Part shown: positions 52,150-64,000 of the stretch, piece by piece
How the letters are laid out: each line of letters starts with the position of its first letter
Numbering within the stretch: position 1 is the first letter of the stretch
Source: Charina bottae
Taxonomy: Eukaryota > Chordata > Lepidosauria > Squamata > Charinaidae
Length of the DNA: 64,000 nucleotides
Direction: 5' to 3'
Assembly: GCA_023362775.1 (NCBI GenBank)
Contig: JALMGJ010000008.1
Span: forward strand, 35,824,501 to 35,888,500
Translations under genes and position numbers: made by a program
Notes under the pieces: model-generated
Databases searched by the model: none
What the model saw: only the letters and a program-made list of their open reading frames with translations
Told to the model about the DNA's origin: nothing

Positions 52150-52231
<82 letters not shown>
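52150..52231 (+). repeat. (CA)n(TA)n microsatellite
   Basis: About 22 CA units followed by about 18 TA units. Confidence 0.95.
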
Positions 52232-52234
<3 letters not shown>

Positions 52235-52299
52235 CACAGGAAAAAAATTATATGTGGTATATTCCACTTACATGGAATATTCCACTCTATTATTTCATA

Positions 52300-52933
52300 A
52301 TATAAAGAAGACCAAACTGATGACAACAGGTAGAACAACCAGCCTTAGTATCAAAGTGGTGGATAGTTTCTGTCTTTTAGGATCAATCATCAACAGTAAA
52401 GGAACAAACAGTCAAGAAATACTGTATGCTGCAGACCAGCACTTGGAAAAGATATTCAAATGTCATGATGTGTCTATACCCACAAAGATCAGAATTATGC
52501 AAGCCATGGTATTTCCTGTGACACTCTATGGAAGTGAAAGTTGGACTTCAAATAAGCAGGATAGGAAGAGTATTGATGCCTTTGAACTTGTGTTGGAGAA
52601 GATTCCTGAGTATACGGTGGATAGCCATGAAAACAAACTGATGGATCATCAAACAAATCAACCCAGAGTTCTCACTCGAGGCACAAATGACCAGGCTCCA
52701 ATTATCCTACTTTGATCACATTATGCAAAGACTCAGCTCTCTGGAAAAGTCTCTAATGCTGGGAAAGGTGGAAGGAAAGAGAAGAAGAGGATGACCAGCA
52801 GCAAGGTGGATGGATTCAGTTACAGTGGCAATGAGTGCACTATTGGGAGACTTGAATGAACAGGTTAGGGATAGATTGTCAAGGAGAAAAATCTATGTGG
52901 TCGCTAGGAGTTGAAAATGACTTGATGGTACAT

Positions 52934-52966
<33 letters not shown>
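52300..52966 (+). mobile_element. RTE-clade LINE C-terminal fragment with (AATC)n tail
   Basis: Open from 52,254 to 52,715: KKTKLMTTGRTTSL, VVDSFCLLGSIINSKG, IPTKIRIMQAMVFPVTLYG, SESWTSNKQDRKSIDAFEL. In a shifted frame follow LMLGKVEGK-type nucleotides (about 52,756-52,785) and a LYVVARS-like end, then (AATC)n at about 52,927-52,966. The order (KTK, LGS, AMVFPV, SWT, DAFEL, LMLGKVEGK) parallels Bov-B but the sequence is diverged. The catalytic YADD box lies upstream of the truncation. Same family as 10.24-10.51 kb. Confidence 0.75.
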
Positions 52967-54133
52967 CTATTTCAGGATTCTACCGTAGCCTCATTTTTCT
53001 GTACCTGGTCAGCATATCTGAATTTGGGGAGTTTTACCTCAGCAGGATGCATTATCTGCAGTTTATGAAGAAAAATTTAACAATAGTCATTTCAATGTTC
53101 TTACAGATAGAGTAATTACTTGCTTCTGACAAGAAATTTAATGGATCTTTCCATTTCATAGCCTTCCATGGGCTGCCATTTCCTCCTCCTCCTCCTCCTC
53201 ATCCTCCTCCTCTAAAACTTAATTGATGAAGAAGAGTAAGACAGAATAACTATGCAATTCCCTTTTGATTGAACTGTTCATCTAGAAATACTTTCAGTCT
53301 CCAGAAATTGTTCTGTTTCTATACAGGATACTTCTTTGCAGGGTTTTATGTGGGACACTTCTTTCCCCAACCTGGTATTCAGAACTGTGTTGGGACTCCA
53401 AAGCCCAGAATCCCCTTCCAGCATACCTGGAAACCTTAAGAATGCCAGTGCAGCTTATTTGGAGAATGCCACATTGGAGAAATCTGTTAGCATCATACCT
53501 GTTGGGTGCTGAATGATTATTACTTCTCTTTGGTGGCAAAAGAGGATTTGAGGAGGTTTAAAGATAACTGGGCTTAAGCCTTTTAACTCCAAGCCATCAT
53601 TTAACAAGGTCCTAGCACTTACCAATCTGGCTGTATTTTGGCTAATCTCTCACATCCAGTTCCATATTGAACATATCTAGGGCAAGTACTGTCAAATAGA
53701 CTGGTGAGGTGACTGGTTACTACAGAGATGGGTGCCTACCAATAAGCTGGCTGCAATGTGTCTAAGGTACATCTCTTCAATAGCAGTTAATCTTTCATAC
53801 CTTATCCCACATTTCAAGTGCTAGTTATAGTAACAGTTTACAACAGGAGACTTTGTATCTTCTGTTGCCTTTGCTATTAAATATGGAGTAACCCTTATAT
53901 ATAAGCAGTAGGTCTGCTTGAGACAGCTGCAATTGGCTTAGGCAAGGTGCTTTGCAGAGGTGATGCTATTTGCTTTATTGAGGTACCGCAATGACACAAT
54001 CTGCCTCATTGAGGTGCTTCACAACATTCCAGTGGCCTCTTCCAGCACAGACACAGCAGCTTTTTTCATACTATAAGAGGGGAGCCTTTTGCTTCATGAA
54101 GCAGCTTAAGGAGGGCTTCACTCCAAGCAAGCC

Positions 54134-54179
<46 letters not shown>

Positions 54180-55456
54180 TCATCTTTCAATCATAATAAA
54201 CTCACTCTACATAATAAAAAAGAGAAACTCAGTAATGGGTCACTAAACTTTCCCCCCTCCCCAACCTTCTCTTGAAGGCAATTTGCGGAGGTCAGATTGT
54301 TTAGCTTAAGCAGAAAGTGATTCTCTCTCCTCCTGTTTCTCTTGCCATCTGTCAATTTTGTCCTGGGAGGTTTTAATTGTTCTCTCTCCTGGCTTTGCCT
54401 CCAGATAACAAGCTGGGAGGCAGCAAGACTGGAGCCAATGAAGATTTCTTTTCAGTTTGGTTGAGGTTTCTTCTAGAGACAAATTGAGCCTCCGCTGCGG
54501 CTAACCTTTTTGAAAGCAAATATCCTGCGTATATCATGGCTGCCCTTCTGCTTTCAAAACAGAGATGCCTCACGTTCCTGCAGTTCTTTAATGTTTAAGT
54601 TCTTTCTTAGGGAAATACGGATGTTCAGAGCTGCACACAAGTGGATTTGTATAGCAGAAACCTTTTTGTTTAGAAGGATTTAAAGAAGGAGAAGGCGAAG
54701 GAGGAGAGAGAGAAAAAATGATGACATTGGAGTCCTTAATCTCTTGAAGATTAGGTTCTATTATTTTTTTAAACTCCATCTATACAGTGTTTATCAGGTA
54801 GGCTAGGAATAGATTGAAGGACAACTTTAAATACTGGAACAAACATGATGGTTCTTAATGATATCTACAGAACCCCAACATTTTACAAATTAAAAATGAC
54901 TGAAATCTCATGAGGCTTCAATATTCTTGCATGAAATCTTTTTAGATTTTGAGCAGCCTTGCCAAGACTATTTAAAATCATGGTGTTGGGATGGTTGAAA
55001 TCTATCGAGATTTGCCTGGTTTTAATATTGTTGAATGTTTTAAAATTTTAGTCCCCAAGCTATTACGTGAGTTTTCATAATAGTGGCTGGTGCCTGAAAG
55101 AACTGCTGATCCTAAGGTCACTACCTCATATTAATCACAACCGTGACCAGTTTTGTCAGGAAAAATAAATCTCTGTTTCAGTTACCCAGCTGTAAAATTA
55201 GAACAATACTGATCAGTCATTGTCCTAAGGACAAACAAGAGGAATGAAGCAATCTATCTTCCATCCTTTGCCATGGTCCCTAACCCTAACTGGGCCCAGT
55301 TCAAAAACTTCCTCCTGTGTCTTCACAGATATCCCTGCTTATTGCTGGACTTTTTATGAGGGATGAATGAGTCTATCAAGTTTAGTTTCTTTCAATTTCT
55401 CATTTCTCCATTAGTAAGTTCAGTTTACCCCATTCCCATTATGGTTTGTGTGAAAA
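52967..55456. other. Unassigned DNA with simple repeats
   Basis: A (CTC)n run (53,184-53,212) and a (TTA)n run (54,138-54,178). The stretch 54,290-54,600 is less AT-rich and repeat-free. No gene recognised. Confidence 0.45.
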
Positions 55457-55464
55457 TGTTATAT

Positions 55465-55806
55465 TAGGCTGACCATATTTCCTTGAGACAAAAACGGGAC
55501 ATTGGGATGACAAAACGGGATAGAGTCTTATGTAATATTCCGTATTCATGAAAAAGACAGGGGTCCCCGCCCCCCGGTCCATGCAATTGGCTCCCGCCTG
55601 CAAACCCCGCCCTCCTTTGCCGCGCGCTGATAGGCGGGAGGGCTTCCTCTTCCAGGCTGCATCCAATCAGCAGCTCCGGCTCGGATCCTCCTTCCGCGCC
55701 ATTCCCACCATGTTTAAAAAACAGGACGAAATTGAGATTTTTTATCAAAACGACGGGACAATTGAAAAATGCTAAAAAAACGGGACTGTCCTGTATGGTC
55801 AGCCTA
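55465..55806. mobile_element. hAT-type element with CpG-rich core (different family)
   Basis: 342 bp with ends TAGGCTGACCATA and TATGGTCAGCCTA and a perfect 8-bp TSD tgttatat (55,457-55,464 and 55,807-55,814). Subterminal AAACGGGA motifs occur at both sides. The centre (about 55,560-55,700) is GC- and CpG-rich, with ATTGG and CCAAT boxes and a GGCGGG box. It is followed by an ATG at 55,710 opening a 21-codon frame (MFKKQDEIEIFYQNDGTIEK...). This looks like the promoter and first codons of a lost transposase gene, or captured host promoter DNA. Confidence 0.8.
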
Positions 55807-55814
55807 TGTTATAT

Positions 55815-56351
55815 ATTTGTGTGCGCATGTCTCAAAATATGCAGAATTTTGCCTAATGAAACTTTTACAAACAAGTTTCCTTCTTGCAATTCAATGTTGC
55901 ACATTAGGTTTATGAATATATGCATTTTTCCACAAACTTTCCTCTAGTATGTTTTTAATTGGTGAGCCACACCACAAAATTCAAAGAAAGCCACATTTTA
56001 AAAAGTAACAGTGTTTGATTTTCATATATGGTCACGGAAAGGGAAAATGATTATGATCTGGAAATTTTGAGGGAAGAGCTATGTAAAGACGGTTTCTCAA
56101 AATTCTCTAACCTATTTGTGAGCAGAAAACTGGAGATATAGTTTCATCATATTTCTCCTGCACAGGAAATTCTCCCAACAATTTCTCAAGGTCAAACCTG
56201 CCTTTAGCAATTACCATATGGTTTGATATGAATTTGTATTATAGTTTTATTTGTATTTACTTGTATTTACTTGTATGTTTATAATGGCTTTTTATTTTAT
56301 CTTCTTTCATACTTGATATGGTCAAAAGACTAAATCAATAATCTATCTATC

Positions 56352-56398
<47 letters not shown>

Positions 56399-59300
56399 AT
56401 CTACCATATTTGTTTGTTTGTTTGTTTGTTTATTTGCTTTTTCTAAGATCTTTTCCTTTTTCTGATTCTGCAAGTATCTATAAGAGCAACCTTGATGACA
56501 GCTTGCAGAGATCAGAGTTGTTTTGCTTTGTTTTGTTTTGTTTTTAAGGAAAAATATTTTATCTGAAAAATCTCTCCTGGAAAGTTTAGCTAGTTCTACT
56601 TCAGGCAAGACTGAAACAATGTGGAGGGGTATCCCAAATTAACTTTCAACCCAGTTCTCATGCATTGTATCTAAGGATTATAAGCCATAATGAAACCCCC
56701 TATCAATTAATAAAACCCACAAAAAAATTGCAAAGGCTTTTATATTCATCCAATTTTATCAATAGGAGCATAATTAATTACATACACTGATTAACCATCA
56801 GGAATATTTTCTGTTAACAACTGGGAAAAGATAGGAAAAGCAGGAAGCTGACATGTATAAAATGTATGGAAAATCATTTGGGAATTCAGTCTCCCAAGTG
56901 TTGTACACCCTTTAAAAAAGGGTTAATCAGGTCTCAGAAGTTGCTAGGTAACTGGGTGATACATTCATAGTATGATCAGTCGATGAGAGTTTGATTTTTA
57001 CATTACAAGCTCATCAGACTAGGAACTGCATTTTTATCTTTGTCTTGTAAAATGCAAAGCAACCTATCACCACATAATTAACAATGCTAGTATAATACTT
57101 GGCACTCTTTATTTCCCTGTCGAAGCATGGTTTGTGAATAAAAAAATACAAAGCTTTAAGTAAATTGTAGATAGGTTGAGATGGCTTACTTGTAAACAAA
57201 AAAGAAATGTTCTGTCAATTACAGTTATGCTCTGAAAATTTTCCACCCTATTTACAGACTGGACAGAGAAATTGAGGTGGTGGCTCTTTCTTTGAATTTT
57301 TCAAAGAGAGAGAATGAATTTAATTGTTTTCTTGTGGTGAGGATCACTATTAACAGTAGAGTAGAACTAGTTATTTAATTTTTCCTTCTGGGGAGGTTCA
57401 AAATGGTAAGAGTAGCAATTGTATTGGTGGGATAGCTACCATTTTATGTTCTTTACAACACCTGGTCTTATTTTCAGGAAAACAGTAACTGCAACCACAA
57501 TTAAAAATGGTGGAGGGAGAGTATTCCAAGAAAATCTAGAGGGGTGAGAAAAAGGAAAGGAGAAATTTGCCCTTAAAAACAATGTTCTGATAAATTTTAC
57601 TTGAGCTTTAACTAGTTTAAAACCCTTAGTTTAATTAGCTTGCCTTGAAAGGGGCCACTCTTCATTGATTTGTTCCAGGTAGTCATCTGTGGCTGTGACT
57701 TTCTCAGCAATTAGAAGCAGACACATAAGTAGGTAAGTAGGCATTCTGCATAAAACTCCAGATGAATACTTAATTTCTGATAGATCTGAGGAGGGGGGGT
57801 GGGCAGAATGCATGTTTTGTTGCCCTGGATATTGTACACTAATGACAAATTACTATATGTACTTTTATATTGCAATTTGTCCTGAATTATTTAAAGACCA
57901 ATACCAAAATTCTTAGCAAATAAATAATAAATTGCCCACCTGTTGTGAATTGGTCACTGGTGTTTTGAATGTAAAGATTTGATAAGTGCTCTTTATGGGC
58001 AAGCAGGTGAACTAAGGACAGTTTGCATATACTGAGATGTTGAGAAATGGTGAAAGTGTCCGAGCAGGGACAACCAAATTCAAATCAATCATGGAACTGA
58101 CCAGTTGCTGCAACTTTGCTGCTTGAAGCTACAAATATCCACAATTGCTTTCCAAAATAAAGGTTGCCCTGAGCAGCTTAAACATGGCTCAGAAATTCAG
58201 AAACATCCTTAATCCAGATAAGACTCCCAAAGACCTTGCCAATGATAAACCAGATCATACCTTCCCTAACAGAGCTGAGGTCATGTTTTGCTGAAGTTTT
58301 CTAATGCAAACTGTCACAACTCCCCCATTTCTTGCCTTATTTCAGGACTGCATTTTTAACTTTGCAGAGCTGCTTAAACATGCCAGTGAAATACCTTTCT
58401 TCCAAATATATAGGATTATCCCACATAATGATGGAGGGTTAATCCTGCGTGTAATCTCTGAACTCCAAACATTTCCAATCCACAGTCTTGCCTGTTCACA
58501 CTGCATGAATCTGAGTAATTGCCTTTTTTATGGAGGGGGGGAAAACTGTCCATATTGAATTTGATAGACAGAAGAGGCATGAACAAAATTGTGATTTGCC
58601 AAGCCAAAGCGCTCTAGACATGTCACAATATCTGCTTTCTCAAATATATGAGGATCCACCCTATTTTTGTAATCCGTACTGTGAGTGAAAAGGGAGGTTT
58701 ATCAAGCCACTGGTTATTATAATCAACAGAACTGAAAAGAAACTCCCAAGCAACATTGTGAATGTTAGAAAATCAAAAACAAAGAAAATGAGACATTTAG
58801 TATTGACGCTTAAGGAATCTGCAGTGTGCATTCTTTAAACCAAAACTCCTGGATAAATAAATATGCATGTATAGAAATGCTTCTTTTTCCCACAAGTTTC
58901 AGTATTGATTCCAATCTTAAAGTGCAGCTTTCTGCTCCCCATAATCTTACTAAAAAGTAACAAATGTAATAATTCGTAAACATGTGTAATGGTTCTTAGA
59001 CCAGATTACAATGGAAAGGTTAAAACAAAGAAAACAAGTACCTGGCTGGCCATGTGCGAAGGAAAAGAAAATGGTGATATGTGTGCATGTGAATTGATTT
59101 GATTTCTATCATTCATTTTAGAAGGACAGGTAATAACACTGTTAAACAACCACTATAATATATCAGTAAAACATAGAATTTAGGAATAGAGCAAAAGCTC
59201 TTCATTGCATCCACTGCAGTATGCTCTAGTAAATCTTAAATGCTCAACAAAATAGGTCTGATTTGGTCCAGGGCTAAAATATCAGTAAGACTGACGTCAG

Positions 59301-61086
59301 GTGTATTTCTTAAAAGATGGCATTTCATATTTGGACATCTTGAAGTACGAAGTCATGCCCTGGGTCCTTTTGATGGTAAATTGCAGTTAGTTGATTATAG
59401 ATCCTTGGAGTGAATTAATTTTACTAACCTTCCACCTTACGCTGTATAACTTATTACTACAGTATATATTTCCATATAGTGTTGGGCCAAAAATTCTGAT
59501 TCAGTTTGATGAAGGAAAATTTGCTTTAGGAATTTGTTCAAAGGAGAACAAAATTATCATGGGTTGAGAATGGTATTCTTGAAGTTAGTTATCTAGTAGT
59601 GAAGTTTATTGTTGTAACCACAGGTCATAACATAAGAATGCAATAAAACACAATAAGATATAATAACATTAAAACAATAAAATAAAATAATAAAAGAATC
59701 AATAATATAAAAGAAAAAGGTTACAACAAAATAGAGCCAGAGCTACAACTAAGAACTTAAATATTTCTTCCTATGAGGCAACCATAGCTCTGAGTGTGTG
59801 TGCATGCACATACAGTACATGCACATGTGTAAACTTTGCCTTTTATACCACTATCTCTTCTGTATTGGTCTGCAGCCTCTCTAGCTTTCCATGTTCCATT
59901 TAAACTCAAAGAAAGACAGAGAGAACTCCTGCAACTGGACTTTTGCAATTCTAATGTGGCTGTTACTGCTAAAGGGAAATCCTCCCCTTGAGAAATTCTT
60001 GAAGAATTAGGAGAAGTCATCTACCCAATTTTATGGAAAAATTTAAAAGACCATGTGTGTCCAGCTCTTTATTCATATACTTTCTAACCACTGTTCTGAA
60101 TCTCCATTTAAAAAAAGGGAAGGAATTTATATAGGAACAATCCCCCTCAGCTTGCAATAATGAAGTCTTTGAAGAATTTGGAAAGGTCAAGATCAGATTA
60201 TGATAATGATGACTGTCTAGGACTTATAAATATGGCCTGCAACTGTCTCTGCTCAGCCAGCAAAAGAGGCTTGCTGTAAAACTGGCAGCTTGCAACATAG
60301 CATGCTAAAAGTTGAAGTGCTGGCAAATGCATTCAAGGATGGCTTGCTGGGCACAAGTGAGGAAATAATAGCACAGAGTGCCACAATAAATTGGATGGGC
60401 TTGTCAAAGCCAAAGCAGATAAAAACGTTGCCATGGTAATTGGACTATCCAAATATACAGAGGCAGTGGCTGCTTGCCTTGCCATACGCTGGGCACAGGG
60501 CTTGGATACCTTTTTGAGCTTGGCTTGAGATAAACGCTCACCCTTGGATTATCAGGGAAAACATAAAATGAACGTGCAGCGTGAGATGCTATTTGCACTT
60601 ATTCTTAAAGACAGTGGGAGGGGAGGAGAAATTGCCATGGGAAGGTGGAGTGATTGATTCCACTCTCTTCTGCATAATGGTCAGCCTTACTGATTTGATC
60701 GATTTGCAGTTACGTTCAAAGACAAATGCTTCCTTAGATTAAGGAGCTGATAGCCTACTTCCTAAACTGAGTGAAATTCAAATGAAGTGTTTTGACTTGT
60801 GTGCCACTGGGGAATGGAGTAGAGTGTCACAACTTGTGACATTTGGAAGACAATCCTGTCTGGGGTAGCAAGCATAGCCATAAGAAGTTCAAAAACATTC
60901 AGAGGATGCTCTTAACAGGAACAGGATGAAGAGGGAAATGAAGATTATAGACTAATACTCTTCCTGCCCCACACAGATAGCATTGTTGGTGCACTCACAT
61001 AGACCCAAACATTTTGTTTCCTGAAACAAAGAATCTTATTGGATAAGTAGTTGAATCTTTCTTCAACATTGATAATGGAGCTGCAT
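55815..61086. other. Unassigned AT-rich DNA with simple repeats
   Basis: (TATC)n at about 56,341-56,400 and (GTTT)n at about 56,410-56,432. A repeat-free, moderately GC stretch at about 60,160-60,640 contains an RFX-like box GTTGCCATGGTAAT (60,427-60,440). No gene recognised. Confidence 0.45.
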
Positions 61087-61096
61087 GTTCTACCAC

Positions 61097-61330
61097 GAGA
61101 GCCAGTTTGGTGTAGTGGTTAAGGCAGCAGGCTAGAAACTGGGAGACCATGAGTTCTAGTCCCACTTTAGACACAAAGCCAGCTGGGTGACCTTGGGCCA
61201 GTCCCTCTCTCTCAGCCCTAGGAAGGAGGCAATGGCAAACCACTTCTGAAAATCTTGCCAAGAAAACTGCAGGGACTAGTCCAGGCAATCGCCGGGAGTC
61301 AACACTGACTCAAAGGTACACGCACAAAAA
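61097..61330 (+). mobile_element. CORE-SINE (tRNA-headed), full length
   Basis: A-box-like TGGTGTAGTGG (about 61,108-61,118) and B-box-like AGTTCTAGTCC (about 61,152-61,162). CORE block GCTGGGTGACCTTGGGCCAG (about 61,182-61,201). Tail GGAGGCAATGGCAAACCACT, TTGCCAAGAAAAC and GGGAGTCAACACTGACTCAA. The probable TSD is gttctaccac (61,087-61,096) / gttttaccac (61,331-61,340), 9 of 10. The head and CORE match the minus-strand copy at 38 kb, but the tails differ. Confidence 0.8.
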
Positions 61331-61340
61331 GTTTTACCAC

Positions 61341-63800
61341 ACAGTGCAGGCTCTGTGATGTCCAACTCTCTTCCCCAATAAACTGTTGCCACATGAGGTG
61401 ACTATCTCATTTTGCCTTACAGTAGGGCCTGCTCTATGCACCTGATATGGTGCTACAGACTATATTAATGCATTGTAATTGCCAAGTAATACAAAAGGAT
61501 GGATTTGTCTTATTCTCTGAAATTTATGATGGAGAGAAATTTTCTATGAGCAGAGAAAAGGAAACAAGAAGTCCCTCTGTTCCAATATCTCTGCTGCATG
61601 CATCTTGAACTAAGATGTTTGGGATATATGGAACAAACAACAAAAATCTTGGTTCTGCCCCTGCTAAATTGACCTGGACACATGCCAAGAACAAGTCTTC
61701 CTGCATACCATTGTTTGTAAGGAGACTTCCACATGCTCATGAAGATATGGGGCTACATGATGGGTGACACTAGGAAATAACCCCATCTCATGTCTACCTG
61801 TTGTTTGTATGTACAACCCTAATTGCTACACACAAAAATAAAGGAGTGAATAATAATGGTCAATTATAAAGACAGATGCAATATTCCAAAATTGATTATG
61901 GTAAAATCCTTGACTGTGATGTGAATCACAATGTGATACATATACAAATGTCTATAAATGGTCACCCTACTAGCTTTTTGTCTAAAATGGGACTTTGCCT
62001 AACCCGCACCCCACCCCTCAAAGCACAAATATTTTGAAAATAATGGCAAAAGTATATTTGGGAAGGAAACTAGGTCAGTGATTGATACCATGACTAATAG
62101 CCAAAAGGTATCATTCTCTCTGGTTCAAATGGACCCAAACTGTATATGGAGGTGAATGGATGAATCCAGCAATCGCCTCTTCTACTCTTAATGTTTCACT
62201 ACCTTAATCCATAGAATAACAGATCTATAAATATCCATTCATTTCACAATTAAAGTTATTCAATCAGCTTTTAGGAGAGATAACTACAAAGATCCAAGAC
62301 TGAATAGAGCATCAGGAGGTGAGGGTCGTGCTTTACTGCTGCACCTATACACTAGATTTCATCTCCATATATTAAAAGCCTAAAGGTCACAGGTGTGTTC
62401 CAAAGAAATGAAATTTGTTTGCATTGGGGAGACAAGGATAACAAGAAAGCCTATCAGGAATCTCAGTTTGAAAGAAAACAATTAACATCTCTGTGGATAG
62501 AGACCTGGCTTGAAGGATTTAGTGACAAGGGCAGAAGGGCAAAGAAAGTCATATTTAAGAGTAAGATGCAGTCTCCAGTGGGTCATTTGAATTTCATCTG
62601 CCGGGTAATTTCCACGCCATTTAGCCTTATCCATAGTAGGAGTAAAGAGGACTAAACAGATTATTAAACTGACAAAGTCATACAAGGGGTGGGGAGGGAT
62701 TCAGCCATGTGGGCAAGAGGCATGATAAAATTCAATGATACGCTAGGATAGGTTAGTGACAAATTGGGGATTTTAAGTATTTACAAAACGATATGGTACC
62801 AGTGGAGAAAAGGGCAGTAATATATACATCTAGGATTTATGGTGTGTTGAAGATTTATCTTATAAACAGAAGACAGGATTTTAAAAAAAGAACATGGAGT
62901 GGACTGAAATGGTTCTCAGTAATGATTGGGGGTACAATTGTGCTCCTATACCTCATTTTGTTTGACATTTAAAGCATCACAGATTCCTTATCAGTCAACA
63001 GTGGATGCAGGAATGATGAAAGTCTTCGTCCCTTAATTGATGCTATTAATTACTAATTTACTAAATACAGTTTTAATATATGGATTTTTAATCCGATTTT
63101 CAGCAAAGCACTCCCTTGTGGATGGTGTGCTGTGTTGGTGACAAGTAAACTATATACTTCTTTTGAAATAAGCAATGCATTAGAGGTAATTTTTTCAACA
63201 GTTTATGTTGTTTTTGCTTAAAGCAAGTGAAATTGCCTTCATTCAGGATCCTTAAAGCATCACCTATGCTTTGATTGGTTTATTAATCTCTTAGATGCAT
63301 GACACACAATTTATTAAAAAGCTCCAAAAATACACATCATGGAAATTCAGTGTTTAAATTGATAGTTTTCACAGTAATATACTTCAATTTTGTATAACTA
63401 TAAAATGCAGCATGGGTAAATAAGAACATTAAAATTTAATTTTGTTATGAGATGTAAGCCTCTTGATTATATATGGTGAAGTTCTGGAAGAATAATGTAT
63501 AATTCTGCACATAGTTTCAACTACATACTGAATTTGGCAAATGAAATTAACTTCATTTCACCAGTTTGGATCTTCCTCCTAATTCAAGGGTAGGAAAACT
63601 TCAGCCCCATTCTGCAGCTTCTAGAATTCCCCAAGATCATGCAGCTGAAATTTGGAAATAAATCACCGATTTTTCAGTAGCTTGATATTCCCCATTGGCT
63701 TTTTTAAAAAATAAGGGCAAAAACGCATGAAGTACAAAAATGCTGTCAAAAATAAGGGCAAAAAATAAAAGCAAAAGGAGGCCCATTAATCTGTGTTATA
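61341..63800. other. Unassigned AT-rich DNA
   Basis: No gene, RNA or repeat recognised. Confidence 0.4.
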
Positions 63801-64000
63801 AAAGGTAAAGGTTCCCCCCACACATTTGTGCAGTCGTGTCCGACTCTAGGGGCCGGTGCTCATCTCTGTTTGTTAGCCGAAGAGCCAACGTTGTCCGAAG
63901 ACGCTTCCACGGTCATGTGGCCGCATGACGCGCGCGGAACGCTGTTACCTACCCACCGAAGTGGTACCTATTCATCTACTTGCATTTGCATGCTTTCGAA
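63801..64000 (-). mobile_element. Sauria SINE, continuing past the right edge
   Basis: Minus-strand copy beginning at its 3' end (plus strand AAAGGTAAAGGTTCCCCCC). It contains CAGTCGTGTCCGACTCTAGG, TTAGCCGAAGAGCCAACG, CATGTGGCCGCATGACGCG and CTACTTGCATTTGCATGC. The tRNA head lies outside the window. Closely similar to the 15.8 kb copy. Confidence 0.92.

Noticed and set aside
55710..55775. A short host peptide gene in the CpG-rich hAT core
   Set aside because: The 21-codon frame lies wholly within a transposon with exact TSDs and ends next to its terminal repeat.
1..64000. CRISPR arrays, bacterial operons, phage genes or riboswitches
   Set aside because: Repeat families, splice-like signals and microsatellites are those of a vertebrate nuclear genome. 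No regularly spaced repeat-spacer array is present.

Overview
The window looks like intergenic or intronic DNA of a squamate reptile (lizard or snake). The evidence is the mix of repeats: Bov-B/RTE LINEs, Sauria SINEs, L2/CR1-type LINEs with a GCCCAGAGTC-type 3' end, squamate-type L1, Penelope-like elements (PLEs), hAT and Tigger miniature DNA transposons, and many microsatellites. I could not identify any host protein-coding gene. One possible 185-bp host exon (minus strand, about 8.7-8.9 kb) is listed with low confidence. Almost every long open frame belongs to a transposable element.

Layout. 0-5 kb: L1 ORF2 remnant (minus), L2/CR1 3' end (minus), a 5S-rRNA-headed SINE, a hAT miniature element, an L2 tail. 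4.7-7.9 kb: full-length Bov-B (plus) with a 12-bp target-site duplication (TSD). 10.2-12.4 kb: old RTE tail, a decayed PLE split by a hAT miniature element, an L1 3' fragment with an 18-bp TSD. 14.6-16.2 kb: 5'-truncated LINE with a C-terminal C2H2 zinc finger, flanked by a 68-bp direct repeat, then a complete Sauria SINE. 16.4-20.0 kb: a second full-length Bov-B (minus) carrying two later insertions. 20.9-24.2 kb: a young L2 lacking its reverse-transcriptase core, apparently inserted in an older L2. 25.6-26.8 kb: microsatellites, a PLE GIY-YIG endonuclease fragment, a Sauria SINE fragment. 29 kb: L1 3' end. 30.6-36.1 kb: a complete Ty1/copia LTR retrotransposon (minus) with two LTRs that read as identical and a 5-bp TSD. 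36.3-38.4 kb: internally deleted L1-type element and a CORE-SINE with a triplicated core. 39.4-42.1 kb: L1-type element with a 14-bp TSD and nested insertions. 42.4-49.6 kb: LINE C-terminus, Tigger miniature element, L1 5' region with a solo LTR, third hAT copy. 51-53 kb: second PLE 3' end, RTE fragment. 55.5 kb: a different hAT element with a CpG-rich core. 55.8-61 kb and 61.3-63.8 kb: mostly unrecognised AT-rich DNA. The window ends inside another Sauria SINE.

How the parts relate. The genes here serve retrotransposition. Bov-B probably supplied the machinery for the Sauria SINEs, and perhaps for two other SINE types whose tails resemble a Bov-B segment. Nested insertions give a relative order: old L2 before young L2; PLE before hAT; Bov-B copy 2 before its solo LTR and LINE tip; L1 5' region before its solo LTR. 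The copia element looks youngest. The most notable observations are the young copia element with a copia-type half-tRNA primer site and two frame breaks in its integrase, the 68-bp target duplication, and two Bov-B copies that share the same endonuclease-disabling lesions.
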